The translations under genes and the position numbers were made by a program. Below the pieces are notes generated by a model, which ran no database searches, was not told the origin of the DNA, and worked only from the letters and a program-made list of their open reading frames with translations. A stretch of DNA of 64,000 bases, taken from Limnephilus marmoratus. Lineage: Eukaryota > Arthropoda > Insecta > Trichoptera > Limnephilidae. Below are positions 20,300 to 31,500 of this stretch, piece by piece. The DNA lies in the NCBI GenBank assembly GCA_917880885.1, contig OU862907.1:66707072-66771071 (forward strand), written 5' to 3'. The number at the start of each line of letters is the position of its first letter. The first letter of the stretch is position 1.

Positions 20300-21070
20300 A
20301 CAAAGATAAAGAATAGACCCCCTTATTCCTGTTGCGAGGAGCTAGTGAATTGGCCCCCAGTGCACAGCTCGCCGTACCGCCCCCTCTCCGCCCCCCTCTC
20401 CGCACGCGGAGGTCCGTGGCCCCAGTGCCGAACGGCACCCGGCATTCATTCCCCCGCTGGCTTCGGGCTTGACAACAGTGTCCACAGACACAGCGCCGCG
20501 GCGCTGTGTCGAGAACCTAAAAACTCGTGATTGTTTCTATAATGTGTATTGTGTACGAGAAGGCTCCAGCTCACCAGTAGCCTGTCGGACGGCTACCTCA
20601 TTTCCTGCTTTGTGAGTAAAATTAACCTTTGCCTCCTTTTGTGTGCTACATCCTGCGTTTAAATTCACTAATACGTATTGAGAGTTGAGTAGAGAGAAGT
20701 TCCCCGCCACGTTAGAATTCTATACCTAGCAAGTACCCATGTGTAGTTTGCCGAGGCTGGCAATTGTAAAACCCTGTCTCCTTCTAAATGAATAAACCCT
20801 TTACGTTTAAAACTGTGTTCTGATTGAGGAAAGAGACCTGGAGATTGTGAGGAAAGAAGGAGGAGGAATTCACAAGCGAACCACAAGACTCGCCTTGGTT
20901 TTAAGAGGAACCTTGCTTGCTGCCGGCTCTGAGCTAGTTCTGTTAGCCTATGTATTGCGTGTCCTTTCCAGGTTTTGGTTTAGCAAATGGCCGTATAAGC
21001 GGCAATGCTAACAATACATATATAAAATGTCAATGTTTGTCTAGTTGTTCGTGTAGGTACATGTAGATTT
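20300..21070. mobile_element. unclassified GC-rich insertion splitting a LINE
   Basis: This segment interrupts the reading of a minus-strand LINE (21095-21440 continues into 20290). It is unusually GC-rich at 20330-20520 and contains a perfect 24-bp palindrome at 20487-20510. No coding domain, tRNA-like box or terminal repeat was found. It could be a retrocopy or part of an unknown element. Confidence 0.45.
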
Positions 21071-21094
21071 ATTAATTGCAGGAGTTCACAACTG

Positions 21095-21440
21095 TCGAAT
21101 GAGTTTCATAATTTTAATAAAAAGGTTAGGTCGTTTATTTTTCGTCTGTTTTCTAATGTTGGAATATTTAAAGTATTCATTAACGACGGGTAATTTATGT
21201 GCTCTAAAGGGATGTTAAGTTTAAAATTTACAAAACGTAGATATTTTCTTTGAATTATTTCAATAGTATGAATATGAATTTTGTAGAAGGGTGACCAGAC
21301 TATGGAGTTATATTCTATTAGGCTTCTAACAAGGGATGTGTACAGTAGTTTAATGATTTGTAACGATTCAAAGTTTTTAATTGTTCTTAATACAAATCCT
21401 AATGTTTTCATACCCTTATATTGAAATATAAGAGATGTGC
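21095..21440 (-). pseudogene. CR1/Jockey-type LINE, thumb region
   Basis: Minus-strand frame: TLGFVLRTIKNFESLQIIKL, then SLIEYNSIVWSPFYKIHIHT and EIIQRKYLRFVNFKL, the region after the RT catalytic core (L-x-F-x-x-R..EY..VWSP..IE..QR). Same family as 37860-38690. The frame ends at 21106 where the insertion begins. Confidence 0.8.
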
Positions 21441-21764
21441 TATCCGCAGTTTTTACTGGGTGGGAGTGTGTTTCCTGGCATCGCCGATATTGTTAACCAT
21501 TTAGCGAATAAACTAAATGAACAAATAATTAAACCAATAAACTAAACGAACTTAAACTAAATGAACGAATTCTTTCAGTATTCAGCAGTCTTTATATTCT
21601 TAACCAATAATACTACACACCTTAAAATCACATTGAAATGAACACATTCTTTCCATATGCAAACTATTTCCATTGGATAGTAGTCCGCCGACAGTCGGGC
21701 GGACATCATACTATACCTTTTTTGTATTTCAATATATTTGTCATCATCGCTCATCACTATTGGC

Positions 21765-22195
21765 TCTACAACCCCTGGTGGGTCTTGGCCTCCTCAAGAG
21801 TCTTCCTCCACTCATCTCGGTTTTGTGCCAGCTCTCTCCAGTTTTGAAGCTCCAAGAAAGATATGTATTTGAGGACGTTGTCGCTCTATATTAATCTTGG
21901 TCTTCCCAGGCTCCTTCGCCCTATTGGTCTTGAGTTCAGCAGGGACTTTGGTGCTTGATACTCGGTCATTCTCTCCACATGACCCAGACACCGAAGTCTT
22001 ACCAGTTTTATAAATTTTGCGATTTTTAGCTCCTTAAACAAAGTATAGAGCACATTGTTATAACGTCTGCGCCAAAATCCATTTTCTAGAACCGGTCCGA
22101 AGATGCGCCTCAAAATTTTCGTTTCAAAAACGTCCAGTGCTCGCTCATTCATTCCTCTTAGTTAATACCCAAGTCTCAGCTGCGTACGTAAGTCA
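21765..22195 (-). pseudogene. RTE-type LINE C-terminus
   Basis: Minus-strand frame has MNERALDVFETKILRRIFGP, IAKFIKLVRLRCLGHVERM and RPIGRRSLGRPRL, the standard RTE tail. A decayed extension (LAQNRDEWRKTLEEA-like, after a stop and a shift) runs to about 21770. 5'-truncated. Confidence 0.8.
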
Positions 22196-22239
22196 ACATT
22201 TTAGTACTATAAGATTAAGGGGAAAAAAAATCAAAATTT

Positions 22240-22400
22240 TCGGACCTATGTAACCCCTTAATATCTTAAAGCATGACTTGTGAAAATGCAACAGCAAACG
22301 GCGCGAAACGCCGCTTGGGGTTGCTTTGTTCATTTTCCTTAATTCGTGGTGCAATTCCCAAATGTGTATGCAGCATTGTACGTACAAAGTTGTAGGTTCA
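22240..22400 (-). repeat. SINE-like remnant
   Basis: It shares the GCAACAGCAAACGGCGCG / AAACGCCGCTTGGGGTTGC motif with the SINE at 17987-18190, but the tRNA-like head is lost. Confidence 0.4.
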
Positions 22401-22589
22401 CTAGTTCTCCATGTTTTTGTTAATAAAAATTAAAAATATATTTTTTTTAAAACATAATCACTACTTCTGCGGATGTACGGATGTTGGAAATTTAATGGAT
22501 ATCCCCAGCGGCAGGTTCAATAAACAAAACAACAAGCATTATTTTTTTTTCAAATGTTTCTGGCTTTCACCATTTAAGGGTGTTCTAGG

Positions 22590-22677
22590 CCATCATGGTC
22601 GGCCGGCGTGTCGAGGGTTAAGGTTCTTGACTCGCAATCCGAAGGTCGCTGGTTCGAATCCCGAAGTGGGCAAATAT
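22590..22677 (+). mobile_element. SINE-A head, split by a LINE
   Basis: CGGCGTGTCGAGGGTTAAGG (A-box side), GACTCGCAATCCGAAGGTCG and GGTTCGAATCCCGAAGTGGG (B box) match the tRNA-like heads at 46828 and 52643. The body of the same SINE resumes at about 23330 after a LINE-A insertion. Confidence 0.75.
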
Positions 22678-23325
22678 TTTTTTTTTTACATTAACTCCAC
22701 ACAGGAGGCCCTGAGGAAAACAAATCCCCTCAGGGCTTTGAAGATGCTGTGTGGAGAGACTGTCTTGAAGAGACCCATGTTGTAGGAGAGAGGAACCACA
22801 GAGGCTGGCAAATCGTTCCACAGCCGAGCCATTGAACTCAAGAACGAGTCATAGAAACGACCCGTTCTCATGTGACTAATGTCAACCGTGTACAAATGTT
22901 GGGCGCGTGTTTGGCGTGTTTCCCGACTATGCACCGGTGCCGAGGAGATCAATGACGCTAGGTCCTCGGAGCATGTTCCATTGTAATACCGGTAGAACAA
23001 GGACAGCATTCCCACCTGACGCCTATGCTATAAAGATTGCAGGCCGTCTGTTAAGATGGGAGAATCTATCAAACGGACCGCCCGTTTCTGCACAGAGTCA
23101 AGGGTTTTTTTCAGGTATTTTGGAGCCCCAGACCAGAGGTGGCTGCCAAATTTAACCGTGGCGCGCACTTGCGATTTGTACAGGGTTAGCAGTTGTGTAC
23201 TATTAAAGTAGCTGCGGGCCCTGTACAGTACGCCCAGTTTCTGAGAGGTAAACTTGACTCTGGTTTTGATGGAGCCCCCGTACCTGAGCTGGTCACTTAG
23301 AGTTACACCAAGCATATCGATGGAG
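22678..23325 (-). pseudogene. LINE-A, 5'-truncated copy inserted in SINE-A
   Basis: Minus strand: T-run 22678-22689 (poly(A)), 3' hairpin 22706-22735, then C-terminal frames with RVKFTSQKLGVLYRARSYFN, TVKFGSHLWSGAPKYLKKTL and, after a shift near 23020, GMLSLFYRYYNGTCSEDL. It begins at the same LINE position (the PSIDMLGVTLSDQ region) as the fragments at 46209 and 56190. Confidence 0.85.
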
Positions 23326-23329
23326 GTCC

Positions 23330-23640
23330 TGTGATGATTTGTGTTATTTTATAACTAATTAATTAAAAATAATATATTGTATATTTGCGGCACGTTCCAG
23401 ATACTCTGGTGTAAGACCACCATTTAGAATTGAAACTTCGCTTGAAATGGCTTTAGCCATATTTTTTGTGACCAGATCTGAATAGCCAGGTACTTCCTCA
23501 CCTTCCTCTTTCCCATCGCCTTCCCCTCCCCACTACCTTCAACCTTACAACATACCCCAATTGTAGATGCCATAGTCTCACTGGCTCCAGACGGGAGCAG
23601 CTGGGACTCTTGTGAGATATTCATATAAAACAATCAAAAA
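23330..23640 (+). mobile_element. SINE-A body
   Basis: GATTTGTGTTATTTTATAAC, GCGGCACGTTCCAGATACTC, GGTGTAAGACCACCATT and ACGGGAGCAGCTGGGACTC follow the order of the full SINE copies at 46828 and 52643. Tail at 23624-23640 is a short A-rich end. Confidence 0.75.
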
Positions 23641-23695
23641 AATATTTCAAATTGTGGACAGACGAAAGGTTAATTTATATATAAACTAGCTGACC

Positions 23696-24005
23696 CGGCC
23701 AAACGTTGCTGTGGATAACGAAACACAATCTACTGACCGTAATTGGGTAATCCCAATCTTTATAACCAACACCATCTGTTAATTTGCATACATAACAAAT
23801 CCTTATCGACTGCTTGCTAGTCCGCTCCCTTTATATACTATATATTTCAACCAATTTACACAAAACCTTGACAAATTATAGTATACCGAAACCTTCCTCA
23901 TGAATCACTCTATCTATTGTTGAAAACCGCATAAAAATCCGTTGCGTAGTTTAAAAGATCTAAGCGTACAGACAGCGGGAGTGACTTTGTTTTATACTAT
24001 GTAAT
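23696..24005 (-). mobile_element. Helitron family 1 (Hel-1)
   Basis: Minus orientation with 3' CTAG at 23696-23699 and hairpin side GACCCGGCCAAACGTTGCTG. Inside: GAATCACTCTATCTATTG and CCGCATAAAAATCCGTTGCG. 5' end near 24005 (ATACTATGTAATAGAGT in reverse). Confidence 0.75.
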
Positions 24006-24350
24006 AGAGTTTATTCAAATGGGCAAATTTCAAAATCATATTGTAAATTGGACTCGAGTTCAGACTTGAAAGAGATAAGATGTTGAATAGAGAGGAGGCT
24101 TGATAGGAGAGATGGTATTTGTTTAGAGAGGGACAACCAAAAAATATGTGACATAAAGTTCTCACATCTAGACCACATAAGGTACAATCTGAGGAGTCAA
24201 GGACGTGAGTTTTAAAAAGGTGAGAAGGAACGGAACAATCTCTGATTCTTATTCGAATAAGTGGAGACTTTTCTTTTTTGGAAAAATGGGGGCATTTTTG
24301 AAACCATGGTTTTGATGGGTTAGTCCCTTGTATTGAGGCATAGCAGGCCC
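24005..24350 (-). pseudogene. LINE 3' end with C-terminal zinc motif
   Basis: The minus strand encodes HVLDSSDCTLCGLDVRTLCH then IFFGCPSLNKYHLSYQASSL. The C-x2-C-x6-C-H-x4-C spacing resembles the C-terminal knuckle found after the RT (or RNase H) domain of I, R1 and Jockey LINEs. Only this end is present. Confidence 0.65.
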
Positions 24351-24419
24351 TTTTTCAAGGGAGAGGTGGATATTTGTGTGATTCGATTATTTTTAATTCT
24401 ATTTTTTTATTGTGAATAC

Positions 24420-24660
24420 ATGAATCCCCACTGCTTTCAACCTCCTGGAGCCGGTGCGACTATGGCATCTCCAATTGGGGTATGTTGTGAGGCTGAAGGT
24501 AGTGGGGAGGGGAAGGCGATGGTGGGAAGTGCTGGCTATTCAGATCTAATCACCAAACACGGCTAAAATCAATTAAAGCAATATTTCAATTCTGAATGGT
24601 GGGCGATACTGAGAGAATCTTCCAATGTGGAAAGTGATTAATAAAATAAAATATACTTGG
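24420..24660 (-). mobile_element. SINE-A body, inverted
   Basis: Reverse complement of the SINE-A body: CCAATTGGGGTATGTTGTGA, AGTGGGGAGGGGAAGGCGAT, GCTATTCAGATCTAATCACC. The tRNA-like head is absent. Confidence 0.7.
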
Positions 24661-25009
24661 TGATTCGGGATAATGCACGGGGGTCAGAATAACCTTGCGG
24701 CCACTCTTTGCTATTTAAAAACGCTTATGGATTTCGATACGAGTTATGCCCGACCACCAAACAAGATAGGTAATTAACAATTAAGTGGTACTCACTGCTA
24801 TTGTGTCTTCTGGCTTGGTTTCCATTTGGTGATAGTCACAGATGTGTCCATAAGCGCGCGATAATTGGGGTTATTTTATAATCCACGATAGAAATCTGAG
24901 TCACGAGTCGATTCACATAAGAAGTTCACACAAAGCATACGATACAATAAGATAGGGTTTACACTTTATGTTACGATAATTATTATTTTTTTATTTATTA
25001 ATTTTATTT

Positions 25010-25435
25010 TAGTAATTTGTACATTTAAGTTTACAAATTTCTAATTAATTATAATATTTCATATTGCAAACTAAATTTTATGTAGCTCCTACAATACGTC
25101 TTGAACTTTCCAATTGGTGTGGACTTCAAAGTCTCTGGTAGCTTATTATACAACTTCATCCCCTTGTACAGCAAACTGTTCTGCGTATTCGCCTTATCCT
25201 TTTTTTGAAGCCTGATTTCTTTGCATGTTCTTGTGTTATGTCTGTGAATGTCCTTGTTGAATACAATTTTATTTGAAAAGTATTTTGGTAAAATGTTGTT
25301 AATTATTTTATGTATAAATATCATCGTATTCAAGGTCAGCATCTGTTTCACTGTTAGCCAATTCAGTTCCTTTAACATTTTGTTTACTTTTGAAAATCTA
25401 TTCCGCCGTAATATTATTCTCATAAGATAAATAAC
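25010..25435 (-). pseudogene. LINE C-terminal fragment
   Basis: The minus-strand frame of 124 residues has LKELNWLTVKQMLTLNTMIF, FIHKIINNILPKYF, HNTRTCKEIRL and YNKLPETLKS, the standard C-terminal layout of CR1/Jockey LINEs (W-L-x-x-x-x..hxxK..R-x-T/R-x..LP). The RT core is missing. Confidence 0.75.
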
Positions 25436-25439
25436 TCTT

Positions 25440-25700
25440 CAACGTAGAGCGAAATGTCACGATACGATGATGGTTAACAACGGACTTTCGATATTGGGGT
25501 ACTTGACTCCTGTCTACCGTGTAGGCAGGTACCCTTAATGTGCGGAAGTCCAAAATCTGGATTCCTCCGATCTGCTAGGCCGATCGGAACACAAATACGA
25601 ATGAAACCCATCAGCGTTATGAAACACTTGGGCACGCCGATTTTAACCCTCGATCTCCGGATCGCTGGTCGAGAACCTTTACCCCCGACCACGGGGGACA
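25440..25700 (-). mobile_element. tRNA-derived SINE
   Basis: On the minus strand CCCGTGGTCGGGGGTAAAGG (A box) and CCGGAGATCGAGGGTTAAAATC (degenerate B box) form the head near 25700. The body runs to about 25440 and includes GATCGGCCTAGCAGATCGG. It differs from SINE-A in the body. Confidence 0.6.
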
Positions 25701-25794
25701 TCTAAAATACTTTTATTAAAATTTTCCCGTTTTTCAGGGGCAAGTATCAAAAATCGGGGGTGGGGGGAATAATCATGTTTTTTTTTGTATTTAA

Positions 25795-26765
25795 TATTAT
25801 TATTTTATTTTTATTTTATTTTATTTTATTTTATTTATTTTAGGGAAAGTTGACAGCAAATCAGAGATTACAAAATAATACAATAATAATATGATAATTA
25901 TGCCAATTATGAACTTTCCACTGATAATAATTAATAATAAAGTGTGACAGTGTAAGGGAATTTTCTTAGTTTTATTGTTTAGTTACAAAACATAAAAAAG
26001 GGGGAGGGGGGGAGGAGGAACATAGGGATAGGATTAAGTGGTAAATGACGGGAATATATAGGGATTGAACTTTCTAGTTTGTGTCATGTTGCTTGGTGAG
26101 TTTTCGTTTTATGTCACGTAAAGTTGAGTTAAAAATGTCAATGTGGTAATAATTTAAGTTAAATGAGTGTGTGGATCTGTAGATAAATGAGTTCTGTTTA
26201 GAGTTGGTCTTGCAAAGAGGGAGATTAAAGGTAAGCGACTGTCTACTGTTGCGATTTGGAACATGGAAGGATAGGCGTTGAAGAAGATCAGGACAATCGA
26301 TTAAGTTATGTGTAATTTTAAATAACATTTTCCGAATCTGCTATATTTCTTCGACAAGTTAACGTTTGCATTTTGAAGAACTTTGCAGAGTCTTCATTAC
26401 TAACATGCGATCGAAAAGAGCGGAAATTGAGGTACCTTAAAAATCTGTTTTGAACGCTTTCAATTCTATTTTTGTGCACTGCATAGCCTGGGTTCCATAC
26501 CTGAGATGCGTATTCAAGGATACTACGAACATATGAGAAATACAGTGTTTTGAAAGTAGTAAGGTCTTTAAATTGTTTACAGGAGCGGATTATGAAACCA
26601 AGCATAGAAGATGCGTTAGTGACTATATGGTCGATATGTTTATTGAAATTCAGTTTACTATCAAGTATAACCCCAAGGTCCTTACTTTCGAATTTGATAG
26701 ACAACGGTACATGATTAATTGAGTATTCATGGATTAATACGTTTTTATTTCTAGTAAAGCGTTAT
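25795..26765 (-). pseudogene. Jockey-type LINE 3' portion with TAAAA tail
   Basis: Minus strand: EYSINHVP..SIKFESKDLGVILDSKLNFN, then FIIRSCKQFKDLTTFKTLYF, SVQNRFLRYLNF, then after a frameshift near 26325 LPLCKTNSKQNSFIYRSTHS. The 3' end has a (TAAAA)n-type tail (25800-25845). Post-RT region only; frame-shifted and dead. Confidence 0.8.
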
Positions 26766-27042
26766 TATTGTTAAATACTCGCGATATCCGCGGCGTCGCG
26801 ATTCCCAGACCAAAATACTCGCAGAACTTGAATATCTCGTTTTAACAAGATTTGAAAGTGTCGAATAACAGAAAGAGTGACGTCAAAACCAATCCATTGA
26901 AAAATACTCTGCTCCCACATTGCTTACATGAATATTGAGGCAGAATCGGTACATTAATACGTGAACCAAAAACTTTGTACCCCTTTTTACGAAAATTGCG
27001 CGGACGGAGGAGTATGAAATTTCGCACACTTATCTTTCTAAT
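26766..27042. other. spacer with no recognised feature
   Basis: Contains ACTCGCGATATCCGCGGCG-type GC-rich patches but no reading frame or repeat identity could be supported. Confidence 0.3.
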
Positions 27043-27399
27043 ACTATAAAAAGGAAAGATTTGATTGTTTGTTTGCATTGAATAGGCTCCGAAACTACTT
27101 AACCGATTTGAAAAATTCTTTCACCAATAGAAAGCTACATTATCAGCGAATAACATAGGCTGTATATAATGGTAAGCTCTGATGTTATGAAATTTGTATA
27201 AATGAAAATGTGTGTATTTCATATATTTTAGCAGCAGGGAGGAAAAGCAGTGGGAAGGTGGGGTTTGTGGAGTGGGAAGACACGAGGGAGGGGGATGGTG
27301 GGGAAGGTGGAAGGGTACGGGGATGCACGGGAAAGGACACGCGGGGAGACTCAATTTACTTCTTTGAATGGCAAAGCATCGAATGCTGGTACCAGCTAA
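27043..27399 (+). mobile_element. Helitron family 2 (Hel-2) subfamily
   Basis: 5' part TCTAATACTATAAAAAGGAA with TTCACCAATAGAAAGC, then a shorter G/A tract, GGACACGCGGGGAGACTC and a 3' end GCAAAGCATCGAATGCTGGT with CTAA|T at 27396-27399. Confidence 0.65.
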
Positions 27400-27424
27400 T
27401 CTATCTTCTATCTATATATATATA

Positions 27425-27432
27425 CATCTTAA

Positions 27433-27494
<62 letters not shown>
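27425..27494. repeat. (CTAT)n microsatellite
   Basis: About 16 uninterrupted tetranucleotide units lie between two Helitrons. It touches the TCTATATAA 5' end of the next Helitron, so it may have grown from that terminus. Confidence 0.9.
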
Positions 27495-27946
27495 ATAAAT
27501 AAAAATGAATCGCCGAAATGTATGTACGCGCATAACTTCCGAACGAACGCACTAAATTGGATAATTCTTTTTTTGTGTGTTCGTTGTTGTCAGGATAAGG
27601 TTTGTATAAAACTACTGGTGAGCTCTGGCATTATGAAATTTGTATAAAAAAATGCAATAGGAGGCACGCGAGCTGTTTGAAAACTGAATGTACAGGGACT
27701 GAATGTATGGAATGCGGGAGGTGGGAGGGGGGAGGGGGGTTCGCGGGACGGAGGAAGGGGGAGAGTGGAGTGGGGAGAGGAAAGGTGGAGGAGACGTAGT
27801 GTGAACGCAAAAGGGAAAGGGACGCGGGAGAGGAAGGGGAGGAGGAAGGGGAACGGGAACGGGAACGGGACGAATGGGAAAGGACAAGCAGGGAGAAACA
27901 ATTTCTTTATTAAATGGCATAGCAACGCATGCCGGGAACCAGCTAA
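27495..27946 (+). mobile_element. Helitron family 2 (Hel-2), full length
   Basis: 5' TCTATATAAATAAAAATGAA, CGCGCATAACTTCCGAACGA, GGCACGCGAGCTGTTTGAAA, polypurine tract 27715-27880 with GGGAAC repeats, then GGCATAGCAACGCATGCCGG and CTAA|T at 27943-27946. Confidence 0.75.
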
Positions 27947-28039
27947 TAGTTTATATAAAAGGAAAAAAACATTACACACACTATATAATTTAAAGTAATT
28001 ATGGTCGAATTTCGACCATTGGGGGACCACTAGTTCAAT

Positions 28040-29040
28040 TCAATTTGGGAGGCGGGTGCGGGTACCGCCATCCGGGAACCATTTATTGGACAACCAACAC
28101 CTCTGTCATTGGACATCTCAAGTGGTTTGCTACTTTTAGTGATTTAGCACAGGTGTCCGCGTTCATGTTGTGAGGTTTGTCCAAGTCTTGACGGTGAATG
28201 CGTCTGCCTACCAACTGCGTGGCAGGCCGGATCGGAAGAGACTATTGGTTGAGGGAGACCTTTTGACCGCTCCAGTAGGACTCTCTCGGAACATCGCCTT
28301 TACCGCAGTGGGTGATAGAATTATACGTCCGTCACTCCTGGACACACTGACCCATAGATTCCTACGGAGGCGTCTACTAATATCTACAGGAATTCCAAAA
28401 ACTGAATAAATCGAACTAATATCTATAAGAACCAAAGTGTTGACGAATATCTACAGCTCAAACTGCTGACTAATATCTATGAGAACCAAAGTGTTGACGA
28501 ATATCTACAGCTCAAACTGCTGACTAATATCTACAGCTCAAACTGCTGACTAATATCTATGAGAACCAAAGTGTTGACGAATATCTACAGCACTGGCAGA
28601 GGTTGGATTTGCAATTATGTAAGCATATTGGAATAACGTAATATTGTGTATGCAGTTAAAAAAAATAATTTATGTAAGTATGTATGTAAAAATCCCTAAT
28701 ATCGGACTATTGGACACATTTAGCTGATTTGTCCAACCCACGCTCTGTAGATATTAATTCAACCTACGCTCTGTAGATATTAGTCAACACTGGGACCGTC
28801 ATAGATATTCGTCCAACCTTAGCTCTGTAGATATTAGTCAACACTCTGAAGTTCGTAGATATTAGTTCAACATATGAGCTGTAGATATTAGTATCTGGAG
28901 TCATTCCTACCCACCCTCTTACTCTTTTTCTTCCCTGAACTTTCTTTTTCTAAAAATAATCTACACACAGCATCCCTAAAGATGATCTAGCCTCCGAGGG
29001 GAATTATTTTCCCCAGGGCCTATTGTGTGGACTTATGTAA
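28040..29040 (+). mobile_element. SIDE-A copy interrupted by a fold-back element
   Basis: Leader 28045-28357 (GGGAGGCGGGTGCGGGTACC) and tail 28911-29040 (CACACAGCATCCC, hairpin about 28992-29022, AAAAAA) are one SIDE-A separated by a 537-bp insertion with an 8-bp duplication. Confidence 0.85.
28366..28902. mobile_element. fold-back element with inverted arrays of short repeats
   Basis: ATTCCTAC is duplicated exactly at 28358-28365 and 28903-28910. Left half: several direct copies of ACTAATATCTA(C/T)..GA(A)CCAAAGTGTTGACGAATATC (28375-28590). Right half: the same motif inverted (TGTAGATATTAGTC, 28738-28895). The 150-bp centre is unique. An 8-bp duplication fits hAT-type transposition, but no transposase is present. 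Confidence 0.8.
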
Positions 29041-29089
29041 AAAAGGTGTTTAATTATTTTTTAAAAGGCAATATTTAAAAACTTATTTG

Positions 29090-29640
29090 AGAAAAATTCA
29101 ATCATACAAATTATAAAAGAAAAAGATAAATTCTCATTCATAACTGAAAATCGTACAAGACTTACACATGTATTTGTATGCCCCAAACTAAACACGTCTT
29201 TTACCCAACACCATTATACACACCAAGGAAAATACTTCTTTAATAACCTTCCAGTAGAAATCAGAAGCATTAATGACAAAGTACAATTGTTGAACTCCAT
29301 CAAAAAGCATTTTAGAGAAATCACCAACGGGAAAATTGCTGCTTCCCTCATCACCACATGAATGTCACACTAAAAATTATACCTATTTTACTTATTACTG
29401 AATACATGTGGATGATTTTATCTTTTAGTTAAAGGATCTTGATTGCGATATGATTAAACTGTGTTTTAACGGTGTATTAACAGTATATTAACTGTGAATC
29501 TGTGTATATATTATGTGAAACACCTGACTGTATAAATTGTACATATTTAAAATGTATCCATAAACTCCTCCATCCACAAGCAAATGCTTTTAATGGAGGA
29601 AAAGTAACACCGTAACATGTTCCATTTTTTGAGATAAATA
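29090..29640 (+). pseudogene. LINE C-terminus and 3' UTR
   Basis: The plus strand encodes FITENRTRLTHVFVCPKLNT, THQGKYFFNNLPVEIRSIND and SIKKHFREITNGKI then a stop at 29359-29361. A 3' UTR with AATAAA-rich A/T tail follows to about 29640. Typical CR1/Jockey C-terminus. Confidence 0.75.
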
Positions 29641-29723
29641 AAATTATAAATTATAATTATAAATAAAAAATAGTCTTAGGAATATTTATACAGCGTTTTA
29701 AATGAAGTTACTTGACTTACTTT

Positions 29724-30050
29724 AAATCAGTGATTCCTGACATTATTTGAAGTAAAAAATGTAAATGAATTTTTGGTCTCCGGTGGCTTTTTAATATTTT
29801 TTTTCTTCTTTAAATAGTATACAAAAAATATACATAATAACGTACAAAAACTTCAATAACACACAAAAATCTTTCCCATGTCGTCACTGGTCACTCAGCC
29901 GAGTAACCGCCAAACCTTTTAATTCGCCCCCAACTTCTAACGCCTACTATTTTTTATGCATTTGTATAAAAAAAAGAACTTCAAAAGTCACCAAAATTTC
30001 GTTAACATTTTATGCTTCAAATAATGACAGGAATCACGGGTTAAATATTT
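29724..30050. mobile_element. MITE with CAGTGATTCC-type terminal inverted repeats
   Basis: CAGTGATTCCTGACATTATT at 29731 is mirrored by AATAATGACAGGAATCACGG near 30020-30040, with TTAAAT on both flanks. CAGTG-type ends and a 6-8-bp duplication suggest a hAT-derived MITE. A single end also lies at 58110-58135. Confidence 0.6.
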
Positions 30051-30059
30051 TATTTTATT

Positions 30060-30540
30060 TTATTTTAAATACATAAACGGCTATACTGCCTTTTATAAAG
30101 AAACATATAATAGAGTACAAAAGTAAGAAAAATAATATCATTACATAATAGTTGTTTTAAACTTAAAAATAACATACAATTATTTTGTGTATCACAACAA
30201 AAAATAACAAAAAAGAACAATGAGAAATATCATAATTTCATTTCACCATGTCCATATTGCGTATATAAAGTTACATTATGGAAAAATAATTTTTGAGTGC
30301 ATGTTTATATTGCGCTAATTTTAAGAAATAAATGTCGCCGATGTTAGCATATTCATTTCCCAAAATGTGTAATCGACTGATTGGTGAGTAATAATGTGAT
30401 AATGTATGTGTGTTATTATAATAGAACGGTAGAGTCAGTCTATTGTTAGCGCGACCAGGGCTATGAAATCGTATTAGTTCTATTAAATCAGGGGTATCCA
30501 AAATAAAATCAAGTACGTCCCTTAACACCCTTTTTAACAT
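30060..30540 (-). pseudogene. Jockey-type LINE C-terminus
   Basis: Minus frame: DTPDLIELIRFHSPGRANNR, TLPFYYNNTHTLSHYYSPIS, RLHILGNEYANIGDIYFLKL. The last block matches the 37860 and 19865 copies. TTTTATTTTATTTTA at the left edge is its tail. Confidence 0.8.
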
Positions 30541-30812
30541 AAGCTCCACGCAAGCTTATGTAATCTTTGGGGATGCTGTGAAAGGAAGGAGTGGAAGTTT
30601 TGGGAAGGTATGAGAGGTGGGTAAGAATCTGAGGTTCTATGCGTCCAGCCCTACCGAGTCCTAGACAAACCTCATCCCATGAACCCGGGCAACCCTGCCA
30701 AGTCACCAAACGTAGCTTGCCACTTAGGGTGACCTGCGATAGAAGTGTTGGTTATCCAATAAATAGTTCCCCGGGGGACGGTATACATTCTTGCCTCCCT
30801 AATTGATATATT
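30541..30812 (-). mobile_element. SIDE-A copy, internally shortened
   Basis: Minus orientation: tail near 30541 (ATCTTTGGGGATGCTGTG), leader ending near 30810 (AATAAATAGTTCCCCGGGGGACGG). Its tail joins the LINE frame directly (KRVLRD), so one inserted into the other. Confidence 0.65.
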
Positions 30813-30919
30813 TGATCGATTATAGAATTGATTCATTGTGTATTAGATTCACTTGATCTTGCCATGTCTTCCTCGTATCACTGTTCTTTGTCTTCTTCTT
30901 TGTTATAGGTAAAAATCAT

Positions 30920-31500
30920 AGACATACAAATTTAATAGACGAGAAGATACAGATGAGGGGTAAAACCAAACTATGGGAGGCGAAGAGGGGAAGATCTGAC
31001 AGTATATAGGCATCTCGCATTATAATATCACCATTTAGTTCTTAAAAGCAAAATCTGCTTTTGAATGAATAGACCTTTTTACATGGGAGCGCGAATTGCT
31101 TGCCACGTTATTAACATATTTGCGAGGTCCATATGCGGCAAAGTAAAGTTCGCCCTTTTTCACAGAGGAATATTTTGTTGCCGTATTTAGTTAAGACACT
31201 TTTACAAATGTTTCATAATTTACTTGCCCCTGTAACCAGCGACGAGCTCACTGGAGAACCGCCCACATTCGCTATGTCCACATATTTTAGGGTATAATGT
31301 ATAGCACAAGCTACCATTTTTGCCGTGTTTTTCGTAAATTGTACGATGAGAGCTCGACGCTGGTCCGGACAAGAATGATGACGTCATTTTTTAGATTCAA
31401 GCGAGGCTCTCGTAAGCCCAGCCGGTTCCATGGTACCGGTATGGGGAAGGGGAAATAATATGCTTTTATCACTTAGGGCAGGTCTATATATATTCATATG
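30920..31500 (-). repeat. R700 repeat, copy 2 (inverted)
   Basis: GATGAGGGGTAAAACCAAAC, GACAGTATATAGGCATCTCG, GACCTTTTTACATGGGAGCG and CACTTAGGGCAGGTCTATAT match copy 1 (16990-17730) in reverse and copy 3 (45488-46095) in the same orientation. Confidence 0.7.

Noticed and set aside
28370..28900. Regularly repeated short motif resembling a CRISPR-like array
   Set aside because: Eukaryotic context, inverted halves, uneven spacing and an 8-bp target duplication show it is a transposable element.
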